NCBI GenBank assembly: GCA_021161765.1
Contig: JAGGZZ010000071.1
Coordinates: 1 to 6,178, forward strand
Direction of reading: 5' to 3'
Length of the DNA stretch: 6,178 nucleotides
Source of the DNA: Candidatus Methanophagales archaeon
GTDB taxonomy: Archaea; Halobacteriota; Syntropharchaeia; Alkanophagales; Methanospirareceae
A program made the position numbers and the translations under genes. The notes under the pieces are model-generated. The model saw only the letters and a program-made list of their open reading frames with translations. It had not been told where the DNA came from and ran no database searches. Positions 1 through 5,258 of the stretch are shown here, piece after piece (the stretch's first letter is position 1; each line of letters opens with the position of its first letter).

Positions 1-429
1 AAGCAATATTATCCAAATATTCCACACATTATTATTTTTGATTGCGAGTCGCACTGGTCTGCTACGAGCATCACGGAAAGTGATTTTGAAAATATTTTGT
101 ATGCCCAAAAAGATGGAGCTATGTTTAAACCTACATATAGTCTAGCAGGAAAACTTATTGGGCTAGGATCTTCCGAATCTGCCTATGATGGAGTATTTTA
201 TAAGAAGAACGAGAAAGAGAATTATTCATGTTTGTCTGGAGTTGCAACTATTTTTGCAGGTTACATCACCAAATATGTAAAAACCAATTCCTTAATTACT
301 AAGGAATCCAGAACTGTCTTTTTTAGGAATCCTAATGCTGATTTAGATATAGAAGAGGATATTTTAAGTTCTTTGGGAATGGAAATCTATAAAATAAAGG
401 AGATAAGAAATGAACGAGGAAAATATTAA
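1..429 (+). CDS. Hypothetical protein, 3' portion (5' end outside window)
   Basis: The reading frame is open from the first base of the window to the TAA at 427-429, giving 142 visible residues, so the gene begins upstream. An internal TTG at 97 is a possible start, but the open codons before it (including the stretch PHIIIFDCESHWSAT) look like real coding sequence, so I do not use it. The visible part is soluble, with no membrane segment or signal peptide. It has a hydrophobic strand-like run (HIIIF) followed by acidic and charged residues, a glycine/serine-rich loop (LIGLGSSESAYDG) and a charged C-terminus. I do not recognise the family; a nuclease-like fold is only a guess. It is AT-rich (22 of 60 G+C in 121-180), like the first two thirds of the next gene, which it overlaps by 20 bases. 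That overlap suggests co-transcription and translational coupling. Confidence 0.7.
   Translation, partial: KQYYPNIPHIIIFDCESHWSATSITESDFENILYAQKDGAMFKPTYSLAGKLIGLGSSESAYDGVFYKKNEKENYSCLSGVATIFAGYITKYVKTNSLITKESRTVFFRNPNADLDIEEDILSSLGMEIYKIKEIRNERGKY
396..402 (+). promoter_or_regulatory. Ribosome binding site for the surface-protein gene
   Basis: AAAGGAG lies inside the 3' end of the preceding gene, and its GGAG (399-402) is seven bases before the ATG at 410. It supports that start despite the 20-base overlap and suggests coupled translation of the two genes. Confidence 0.7.
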
Positions 430-1819
430 AAGGTTGTTATCGCTAGTATTGGTAGGAATAATGATGGTTTTGGTATTTGTAGCGCTTTCTATACCAATTG
501 GTGCGATAGGAACGCAAAATGGAGATTATAATGTGATGGAAGTGGGTGAGCCTAATATAGTGCTTATAGGTCAAATGCTAAGATTTCAGGAAGATGATCT
601 TGGTCATTATATCGTGGGGTTATATCCAGAAGAAATAGAAGGACTTATTTGTGGCTACGCTACTGAAGATTACAATACTACATACTATCTAGAAAATGAG
701 GGTCGATATTGTGTAGACAGGAATGAAAATGGAGAATTTGATCCGGGTGAGACAGTTTTGTTGGCAGATACGCCAATAATGTATTTGAAGATTACAGCTG
801 AAGGAATTCCTGTAAGCACGATAGAACAAGGTACTAATTTTATGATATATCTTTCGACAAATTTGGATAATTATGATAGTGTTAATCTAAAGGTAATAGA
901 TCCTGGTGGATATTTACTAAAAATAGATCCAACAAATCATAGCCAAATATTCGGTAATTTAACCGTAGAAATTGTCAAGGATATGCTTGTCTACACGAAG
1001 GATTGGAAAATAGGCACATATCAGATTTGGATCGATACAAACAAAGAAAGAGCACAGGGATTAGATTTTTCGAGTAACAAAACGACATTAACAATACAAA
1101 AGGCAGATATTACCATCAATGCAGAAAAAACTGAATTAGCTAAATTAGAATGGGATAAATTGACTGTAAAGGGCATATCTAATCATAATATAACAATTGA
1201 CAGTTCAGACCCAGCACATACGATATTTCCAATTGGGATTGAAGATAACCCATTTTTCTTTTCCATTCCATTCAATGATACGATAGATGCTGATGGCGTT
1301 AGAACATATGTTGTCTATTTTAACGATACGGGTGCGTATACGATCAAGGTTACAGACACTGATACTGGGTTAGAGGATACCGTAGATATAACTGTTTCTG
1401 GAGAGACATTTGACACCGGCTCTCCCGCCAATCCATATCCCGCCATTTCCGGTACGCACAACGGCACAATCACGCCCTCGTATAACCTCAGCGTTAGCAA
1501 GCTTTACACGTATCCCTGCTCAGGCACTGGCGGGCATACGGAATATGCGAGAATATGGAACTCCACGTTAGGTGTAAACGCAACTTGGAACGGTTACGTC
1601 GGCGACTGGCACAACATCACCTTTAATGAACCCATCACGTTATTCGCCGAAAAAACGTATTACTATGAAATAAGAACAGGCTCTTATCCGCAAATCATTC
1701 ACACTGATGAATGGGAAGCGAAAGGAGGAATGGGAATAATTAACTGCACTTCGTTTGTAGACGCCAATGGTAAAATTTACGCCAACTGGATACCCGCTAT
1801 TAGGCTGTGGGCGGGATAA
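410..1819 (+). CDS. DUF3821-like secreted/surface glycoprotein with C-terminal module
   Basis: This 469-residue exported protein has a short charged N-terminus and a hydrophobic segment (about residues 9-28) ending near PIGA, which reads as a signal peptide or anchor. Residues 40-330 resemble the DUF3821-type beta-rich surface proteins of methanogens and ANME archaea, with recurring strands such as VRTYVVYFNDTGAYTIKV. Residues 103-114 (DRNENGEFDPGE) look like a calcium-binding loop. Residues 334-469 form a separate module (FDTGSPANPYPAISGTHNG through NWIPAIRLW) that I recall as a common C-terminal unit in such archaeal proteins. There are 13 N-X-S/T sequons (N89, 176, 183, 223, 260, 289, 305, 351, 359, 384, 390, 402, 445), which fits an N-glycosylated envelope protein. 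Two cysteine pairs (81/101 and 370/446) could form disulfides. I see no C-terminal membrane anchor or PGF-type sorting signal, so attachment would depend on the N-terminus. G+C jumps at the start of the C-terminal module. The exact function is unknown. Confidence 0.75.
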   Translation: MNEENIKRLLSLVLVGIMMVLVFVALSIPIGAIGTQNGDYNVMEVGEPNIVLIGQMLRFQEDDLGHYIVGLYPEEIEGLICGYATEDYNTTYYLENEGRYCVDRNENGEFDPGETVLLADTPIMYLKITAEGIPVSTIEQGTNFMIYLSTNLDNYDSVNLKVIDPGGYLLKIDPTNHSQIFGNLTVEIVKDMLVYTKDWKIGTYQIWIDTNKERAQGLDFSSNKTTLTIQKADITINAEKTELAKLEWDKLTVKGISNHNITIDSSDPAHTIFPIGIEDNPFFFSIPFNDTIDADGVRTYVVYFNDTGAYTIKVTDTDTGLEDTVDITVSGETFDTGSPANPYPAISGTHNGTITPSYNLSVSKLYTYPCSGTGGHTEYARIWNSTLGVNATWNGYVGDWHNITFNEPITLFAEKTYYYEIRTGSYPQIIHTDEWEAKGGMGIINCTSFVDANGKIYANWIPAIRLWAG

Positions 1820-1842
1820 AAAGTTTAGAGAAAAAGTTGTAA

Positions 1843-2310
1843 ATGACCGAAAAAAAAGTAGGCATTGCCGATACCACGTTTGCACGATACGATATGGGTG
1901 GAGCGGCAATAGACGAACTAAGGAAAAACGCATCGCTGAAGATAGAGCGGTACACCGTCCCGGGTATGAAAGACTTACCCGTGGCATCGAAGAAGCTGAT
2001 AGAGGATAAAGGCTGCGACATCGTAATGGCATTTGCTATGCCCGGGCCAGAGGTTATAGACAAACAATGCGCACACGAAGCCTCACTCGGAATTATAGCT
2101 GCTCAACTGCTCACTTCCCGGCACATAATCGAGGTCTTTGTACACGAAGACGAAGTAGAGCATGATAAAGAACTGGCATTGCTCGCGGACCGCCGTGCGC
2201 GCGAACATGCACAAAACGTGCTGAAACTGCTCTTCAAACCGCAAGAGCTGGAACGTGAAGCAGGAATGGGTAAACGAGAAGGGTTTGAAGATGCAGGTCC
2301 GCTAAGATAA
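1843..2310 (+). CDS. ribC: Archaeal riboflavin synthase RibC
   Basis: This 155-residue protein is full length for the archaeal riboflavin synthase family. That family converts two molecules of 6,7-dimethyl-8-ribityllumazine into riboflavin plus a pyrimidinedione, the last step of vitamin B2 synthesis, in the cytoplasm. The family is related to lumazine synthase and forms pentamers; it is unrelated to the bacterial/eukaryotic trimeric RibE. Family hallmarks read clearly: VGIADTTFARYDM at residues 6-18, the VPGMKDLPVASKKL segment (about 39-52), CDIVMAFAMPG (about 58-68), the CAHEASLG motif (about 76-83), HIIEVFVHEDE (about 93-103) and a C-terminal GFEDAGP. The ATG at 1843 gives the canonical N-terminus. 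No convincing Shine-Dalgarno precedes it, only a weak AGAG. It starts 23 bases after the surface-protein stop, so co-transcription is possible, but the pairing makes no metabolic sense. No other rib gene is in the window. Confidence 0.96.
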   Translation: MTEKKVGIADTTFARYDMGGAAIDELRKNASLKIERYTVPGMKDLPVASKKLIEDKGCDIVMAFAMPGPEVIDKQCAHEASLGIIAAQLLTSRHIIEVFVHEDEVEHDKELALLADRRAREHAQNVLKLLFKPQELEREAGMGKREGFEDAGPLR

Positions 2311-2339
2311 GTTATGATATACTTGAGATATTTATTCAG

Positions 2340-2609
2340 ATAACCACAAGATTACACAGATTTTCACAAGAGAAAGGATAATATTGCTCTATCCCAGCAC
2401 ATTACTAATTACTTTACCACTTGTTAATCCCCTTTCTTGCCGTATATAAAGTGTAACTTCCTTCTATTTAAGACACTGATTTACACTGATTTACGCGGAT
2501 TTATTTAAGTTTAACATTGTTGATTTATATTATCTGTGTCAATCTGCGTTAATCTGTGTCTATAATTTATTTTTTCTTGTGTTAATCTTGTGAAATCTCG
2601 TGGTTTTTT
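2340..2609. repeat. Intergenic nested inverted repeat between ribC and the PhoU/RCK_C gene
   Basis: The 315-base gap after ribC carries no gene and is filled by nested imperfect inverted repeats. The outer arms are about 2342-2370 (begins AACCACAAGATT) and 2576-2605 (ends AATCTCGTGGTT), roughly 24 of 30 positions complementary. The inner arms are runs of 10-base units. On the left these are ACACTGATTT at 2473-2482 and 2483-2492 and ACGCGGATTT at 2493-2502. On the right the reverse-complementary type appears at 2531-2540, 2541-2550 and 2551-2560 (AATCTGTGTC type). The loop between the inner arms is 28 bases. Related units recur in the other two intergenic regions, so this is a dispersed repeat family. 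I recall similar CACAGATT-type strings in intergenic DNA of many uncultured microbes. Function is unknown. Confidence 0.8.
2570..2609 (+). terminator. Candidate oligo-T termination region for ribC
   Basis: Two runs of six T (2570-2575 and 2604-2609) lie about 260-300 bases after the ribC stop, the second just short of the convergent gene's stop at 2626-2628. Archaeal RNA polymerase commonly terminates at oligo-T tracts, and the preceding inverted repeats could add structure. No equivalent T-run for the minus-strand gene is seen immediately after its stop. This is suggestive only. Confidence 0.35.
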
Positions 2610-2625
2610 ACATCTGCTATACAAA

Positions 2626-3825
2626 TTATGATTGAGCAGATACAATCTCCTTTATCTTCTCCTCGCCTTCTTTCGGACCGCGCATAATTAACAAATCGCC
2701 TTTCTTTATCACCGCATCCCCTGCTGGATTATACACCCACCTGCCGTCTTTTCTACGAATTGCCAGTATGAACATTCCTGTTCGAGTCTCTATATTCAAC
2801 TCCTTCAGCGTCTTTCTGTGTATGTCCTTATTTTTAGCATCCAGTTTCAAGATCACCTCATCGGATTCTTTTATAGAAGCCGAGAAAACCGGGTGCAACT
2901 GAATATCGCGAAGCACCACGTCGGCAATCTCATACGCCGCATCGGATATTATTTCAGAAGAAATAGCAACGTGCAGCAAGCCGCGGAGTTCATCAAAATT
3001 ACTCCTGTTCGTTATCCCTCGCGCCGCCTCCATCACCAAAATCTCCAGCTCATCCTTCATCCTATCCATAGATTCTTCCAAATCGCCTACTTCCTCCGCT
3101 ATTTCTTTGCTGCCAAACATGACTGCGGAATAAGAAAGACCAACCGTCAACTCCGACATGTTTTTCATATTTGCGATGAGGTCCGCTATTTCTTCTGTTA
3201 TCCTTTTCCTCTTTATACCTTCCCCTCTTGCGACCTCCTTCTCTTTTCTCCCCCTATATTCCTCCCCCGTTGCTATTTTGCAGAAAATCGGAGTTCCTTC
3301 GGTAGGACCAGAAGAGATAATCAAGTCGCCTTCCTTTAACCGCTCGTTTTCATCAGGCGAATATATCCATTTAGCCCCTCTTTTTATTGCCAGTACACTC
3401 ATCCCCGTCTCAGTCTCGAGCTTTAATTCCTTTAACGTCTTATCTCGTAACTCTGAGGGGGGCTTTATTCTCACGTTTATTACTGCCTCTTCAAAATCCT
3501 CACGGTCAAGATAATGGCTTATATCTACCGATTCTGCTATCTTTGCGATGTCTCCTGCAGCATTGGATATCTTCTCTGCCGCAGACGCCATTTGCAGTAT
3601 CGCGGTGAATCCAATCGCATCTTCGGGGTTCCTCGTGCCCAACATTATCGCTATTCTCAGTTTATACAACAGAGAATGCATCTGCTCCTCTAATTTAAAT
3701 ACCTCTTTCGCTATTTCGGGGTTGCTATACAGAACTGCCGAATATGCGAGGTCTAACATTGAGCCCGAGAGGTCCTTCATGTCCACGAGTACATCTTTTA
3801 CATTAAAAGCTTCTGTTTCCGTCAT
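2626..3825 (-). CDS. Tandem PhoU-like / RCK_C (TrkA_C) regulatory protein
   Basis: This 399-residue cytoplasmic protein is built from two copies of the same two-domain unit: PhoU-like helices (about 8-100), RCK_C (about 114-186), PhoU-like (about 208-306), RCK_C (about 320-395). The duplication is plain: LAYSAVLYSNPEIAKEV pairs with LSYSAVMFGSKEIAEEV, and KTLKELKLETETGMSVLAI pairs with KTLKELNIETRTGMFILAI, each followed by a WxY-P stretch and a KxGDLxI-x-GP turn. RCK_C domains sense ligands (nucleotides such as c-di-AMP, or ions) and gate cation channels or transporters. PhoU-like helices mediate regulatory contacts. No membrane segments and no Rossmann RCK_N domain are present, so it probably regulates a separately encoded transporter (K+ or an MgtE-like divalent cation carrier). 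None is in the window. The basic linker at about 189-208 (RGRKEKEVARGEGIKRKR) joins the two units. It has its own promoter and converges on ribC. Confidence 0.88.
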   Translation of the reverse strand: MTETEAFNVKDVLVDMKDLSGSMLDLAYSAVLYSNPEIAKEVFKLEEQMHSLLYKLRIAIMLGTRNPEDAIGFTAILQMASAAEKISNAAGDIAKIAESVDISHYLDREDFEEAVINVRIKPPSELRDKTLKELKLETETGMSVLAIKRGAKWIYSPDENERLKEGDLIISSGPTEGTPIFCKIATGEEYRGRKEKEVARGEGIKRKRITEEIADLIANMKNMSELTVGLSYSAVMFGSKEIAEEVGDLEESMDRMKDELEILVMEAARGITNRSNFDELRGLLHVAISSEIISDAAYEIADVVLRDIQLHPVFSASIKESDEVILKLDAKNKDIHRKTLKELNIETRTGMFILAIRRKDGRWVYNPAGDAVIKKGDLLIMRGPKEGEEKIKEIVSAQS

Positions 3826-3833
3826 ATCCTCCT
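3826..3833 (-). promoter_or_regulatory. Strong Shine-Dalgarno with unusually short spacing
   Basis: On the minus strand AGGAGGAT runs directly into the ATG at 3825-3823, leaving only two bases between AGGAGG and the start. No in-frame ATG, GTG or TTG falls at the usual 5-9 base distance; the next codons are ACG and GAA. The ATG is therefore kept, and the tight spacing may tune translation. Confidence 0.65.
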
Positions 3834-3867
3834 CTCTAACCCTCTCTTCGCACGCATATGAATTTGC

Positions 3868-3877
3868 TATATATAAA
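3868..3877 (-). promoter_or_regulatory. TATA box for the PhoU/RCK_C gene
   Basis: Read on the minus strand the sequence is TTTATATATA, a close match to the archaeal TATA consensus, about 43 bases before the start codon. Transcription beginning about 25 bases downstream of the box would give a leader of roughly 20 bases that includes the AGGAGG site. The upstream B-recognition element is not obvious. Confidence 0.7.
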
Positions 3878-3904
3878 CTATAATGTTTCTTTGATAACTA
3901 TTTA

Positions 3905-4103
3905 AGACACAGATTTACACTGATTTACGCAACACTTTTTCTTTTTCAAAAAACACTTTCTTTCTAAAGAAAGAACCTGTGCTAAGAAAGTATAGTTCTT
4001 TTGGTAAAGCTTTTCTTTAAGCCCTTACAGGGCGCTTGGGGGGTCGTGGGATGGAACCCCACATAAGAGAGGTTTGTGCTAATCTGTGTCTGTAATTTAT
4101 TTA
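3905..4103. repeat. Intergenic inverted decamer repeat with 147-base interior, upstream of larE
   Basis: The 308-base gap between the two divergent genes (3826-4133) holds no gene. The left arm has decamers ACACAGATTT (3907-3916) and ACACTGATTT (3917-3926) followed by ACGC. The right arm, 4078-4103, reads GCTAATCTGTGTC then TGTAATTTATTT, nearly the same end as the copy after ribC (TATAATTTATTT at 2561-2572). Unlike that copy, the arms are separated by 147 bases. The interior contains a purine/pyrimidine palindrome (CTTTCTTT at 3956-3963, AAAGAAAG at 3966-3973), a possible AAAGAAC/GTTCTTT stem (3970-3976 and 3995-4001), the palindrome AAAGCTTT (4006-4013) and a REP-like double hairpin. The 8-base direct repeat TGTGCTAA at 3978-3985 and 4075-4082 brackets part of it. 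Confidence 0.7.
4019..4062 (+). repeat. REP-like double-hairpin motif, copy 1
   Basis: Hairpin one is GCCCT-tac-AGGGC (4021-4033), extendable by AA/TT across a two-base bulge. A G-rich linker (4038-4043) follows. Hairpin two is GTGGG (4046-4050) with CCCAC (4058-4062) around a seven-base loop. The reverse complement of 5031-5071 has the same layout. Such dispersed G-rich hairpins resemble REP elements or hairpin ends of IS200/IS605-type elements, but no transposase is in the window. Confidence 0.6.
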
Positions 4104-4106
4104 TTG
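4095..4106 (+). promoter_or_regulatory. Possible TATA-like element for larE
   Basis: An AT-rich stretch (ATTTATTTATTG) about 30 bases before the larE ATG is the only TATA-like candidate. Initiation 25 bases on would fall near 4127, giving a near-leaderless mRNA. This fits the absence of a Shine-Dalgarno before 4134. The element coincides with the right end of the decamer repeat, so the repeat may supply the promoter. Confidence 0.4.
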
Positions 4107-4133
4107 TAATGATGAACTCATACCCTTAACGAA

Positions 4134-5012
4134 ATGATATTATCCTACCCGAGCGAGCGCATAGCGAGAAAGAAACTTGAGGAATTGAGAAGAAGGATAA
4201 AAGAGAAGGAGACGATACTTGTCGCTTTCTCTGGTGGTGTTGACAGCGGTTTTCTGTTGTCGGTTGCTCACGAAGCGCAGGCTGAAAACGTCCTGGCGGT
4301 AACGATAGATAGTGAACTGTTTCCGAAAAGGGAATTAGAACATGTAAAAGGGTTTTTAAACCATGCCGGCATCGCTTACAAGATAGTACCGTCCTATCCA
4401 CTGAGAAACGAAAATTTTGCCATGAATCCTTATAACAGGTGCTATTATTGTAAAAAGTTCTTTTCGCAGATACTGAAGGCCGTTGCGGCTGAAGAGGGAA
4501 TAACAACAATCGCTGAAGGCGTTACACTTTCCGATTTTGACGAATACCGTCCCGGCATTGCTGCATCCGAAGAGGAAGGGATATGGCACCCTATGGCTGA
4601 AGTGGGCATAACGAAACCTGAGGTAAGGCAAATGGCGAAAGAGATGGGCTTACCCTTTTGGGATAAGCCCTCAAATTCTTGTTTGGCGACGAGGATAGAA
4701 TATGGTGAGCGGATAACGGCAGATAAGCTTGAGATGATAGCTGCGGCAGAGAATTTCTTAATGGATAACAACAGCTTCAGGCAAGTCCGGGTTAGATTAC
4801 ATCGTGGAGCAATAGCGAGGATAGAGGTAGATAAGCACGAACTAAAACGATTTTTCAATACCGAAACGCGTGATAACATCGTTAAGGGACTGAAAAAGCT
4901 CGGATTCAATTACGTCTCTATTGACCTCGAAGGGTACAGAAGTGGAAGCATGGGGGAAAATAGCAAGCATCAAGCACCAAATTACAAATATGGGCATTCC
5001 GAAAATTATTAA
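4134..5012 (+). CDS. larE: LarE, ATP-dependent sulfur transferase, Fe-S-cluster type
   Basis: This 292-residue PP-loop protein matches LarE. LarE adenylates the carboxylates of pyridinium-3,5-biscarboxylate mononucleotide and inserts sulfur to make the nickel-pincer cofactor used by lactate racemase and relatives (LarA). The ATP-binding PP-loop SGGVDS is at residues 33-38. Cysteines C103 and C106 (NRCYYCKK) and C183 (KPSNSCLATRI) are the three that in some LarE proteins bind a [4Fe-4S] cluster and allow catalytic sulfur transfer. Lactobacillus LarE instead sacrifices a single cysteine, equivalent to C183. Other family marks are EYRPG at 137-141 and the ending DLEGYRSGSMGE (264-275). The last residues, about 276-292, lie beyond the usual family end and coincide with repeat-like DNA. 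No larA, larB or larC is in the window. The ATG at 4134 has no Shine-Dalgarno; it gives a normal-length N-terminus. Confidence 0.93.
   Translation: MILSYPSERIARKKLEELRRRIKEKETILVAFSGGVDSGFLLSVAHEAQAENVLAVTIDSELFPKRELEHVKGFLNHAGIAYKIVPSYPLRNENFAMNPYNRCYYCKKFFSQILKAVAAEEGITTIAEGVTLSDFDEYRPGIAASEEEGIWHPMAEVGITKPEVRQMAKEMGLPFWDKPSNSCLATRIEYGERITADKLEMIAAAENFLMDNNSFRQVRVRLHRGAIARIEVDKHELKRFFNTETRDNIVKGLKKLGFNYVSIDLEGYRSGSMGENSKHQAPNYKYGHSENY
4961..4987 (+). repeat. Repeat-like phrase inside the 3' end of larE
   Basis: The bases contain AAGCATCAAGCACCAAATT followed by ACAAA, a phrase I recall as a dispersed intergenic repeat (CAAGCACCAAATTACAAAT type) in many environmental genomes. Here it begins just after the conserved LarE ending and encodes most of the extra tail. 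There is also a short internal direct repeat, CAAGCA at 4964-4969 and 4971-4976. The family assignment is from memory, not from a search. Confidence 0.5.
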
Positions 5013-5030
5013 CCCCTCAGATCACACATC

Positions 5031-5071
5031 GTGGGCTCTGCCCACACTCCCCGCAAACCCTGAAAGGGTTT
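5031..5071 (-). repeat. REP-like double-hairpin motif, copy 2, inverted; possible larE terminator
   Basis: On the plus strand this has two perfect hairpins: GTGGGC-tct-GCCCAC (5031-5045) and AAACCCT-gaa-AGGGTTT (5055-5071). Its reverse complement aligns with 4019-4062 over the whole motif (about two thirds identical), so the two copies face each other across larE. The fifth pair of the shared CCCT/AGGG hairpin is G:C in copy 1 and A:T in copy 2, a compensatory change that supports a folded form. Placed 19 bases after the larE stop and followed by T-rich DNA, it may also end larE transcription. Confidence 0.65.
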
Positions 5072-5147
5072 ATTTCACGAGAGAAGAATAATAGATTTTA
5101 GTTTTCCGTGTTTCATTGACGATTTTACCCCCTGTTAACCCGTATTT

Positions 5148-5177
5148 CTTGTGTTAATCGTGTGGAATCTCGTGGTT
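5148..5177. repeat. Third copy of the outer repeat arm
   Basis: These 30 bases (CTTGTGTTAATC through AATCTCGTGGTT) match 2576-2605 at 28 of 30 positions. A weaker upstream match (5125-5152 against 2414-2440, sharing TTACC, TGTTAA and TTCTTG) extends the similarity. No facing left arm is evident here, so the copy is partial. The 246-base gap between larE and the thiolase holds no gene, only these repeats and the promoter region. Confidence 0.8.
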
Positions 5178-5190
5178 CATTATTTGCAAT

Positions 5191-5217
5191 TTATTTATTT
5201 TATTTATTTTATTTATA
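5191..5217 (+). repeat. Three 9-base AT tandem repeats
   Basis: TTATTTATT occurs twice followed by TTATTTATA (5191-5199, 5200-5208, 5209-5217), so the last unit overlaps the TATA box of the thiolase gene. Slippage in this array would change the number of TATA-like sites upstream of the gene. Confidence 0.85.
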
Positions 5218-5219
5218 TG
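5212..5219 (+). promoter_or_regulatory. TATA box for the thiolase gene
   Basis: TTTATATG is the best archaeal TATA match in the gap. Initiation about 25 bases downstream would be near 5240, just before the ATG at 5241 and 17-19 bases before the ATG at 5259. Confidence 0.6.
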
Positions 5220-5248
5220 ACGCAAACCTTTTAGCTTTTAATGGAGAT

Positions 5249-5254
5249 AGGTGG
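5249..5254 (+). promoter_or_regulatory. Ribosome binding site deciding the thiolase start
   Basis: AGGTGG, part of AGGTGGAT, is close to the AGGTGAT complement of the 16S 3' end. It sits four bases before the ATG at 5259, with GGAG at 5243-5246 as a more distant alternative. It favours 5259 over the in-frame ATG at 5241, which would have to be translated leaderless. Confidence 0.55.
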
Positions 5255-5258
5255 ATGC

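Noticed and set aside
716..751. DRNENGEFDPGE as a dockerin or EF-hand domain.
   Set aside because: Only one loop-like motif is present, without the second loop or helices of a dockerin; it is noted as a possible calcium-binding turn only.
1640..2063. Two minus-strand open frames opposite the end of the surface-protein gene and the start of ribC.
   Set aside because: They are antisense to confidently identified coding sequence, with low-complexity, serine/arginine-rich translations and no domain.
2443..2450. TATATAAA within the gap after ribC, reading TTTATATAC on the minus strand; a possible promoter for an antisense or small RNA.
   Set aside because: No gene or conserved structure follows on either strand, and such AT strings are expected in this AT-rich repeat region.
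2473..2560. Regular short repeats that might suggest a CRISPR array.
   Set aside because: The period is only 10 bases, units abut with no unique spacers, and the two halves face opposite ways. No cas gene is nearby.
2818..3883. Plus-strand open frames opposite the PhoU/RCK_C gene.
   Set aside because: They are shadows of a gene with clear duplicated domains, and the translations are compositionally odd.
4019..4075. A tRNA or other known RNA gene in the G-rich stretch before larE.
   Set aside because: The hairpins do not form a cloverleaf and no TTCRA-type loop is present; the similarity to 5031-5071 fits a repeat better.
4126..4909. Several minus-strand open frames opposite larE.
   Set aside because: larE explains the interval fully; these frames show no recognisable motif and overlap one another.
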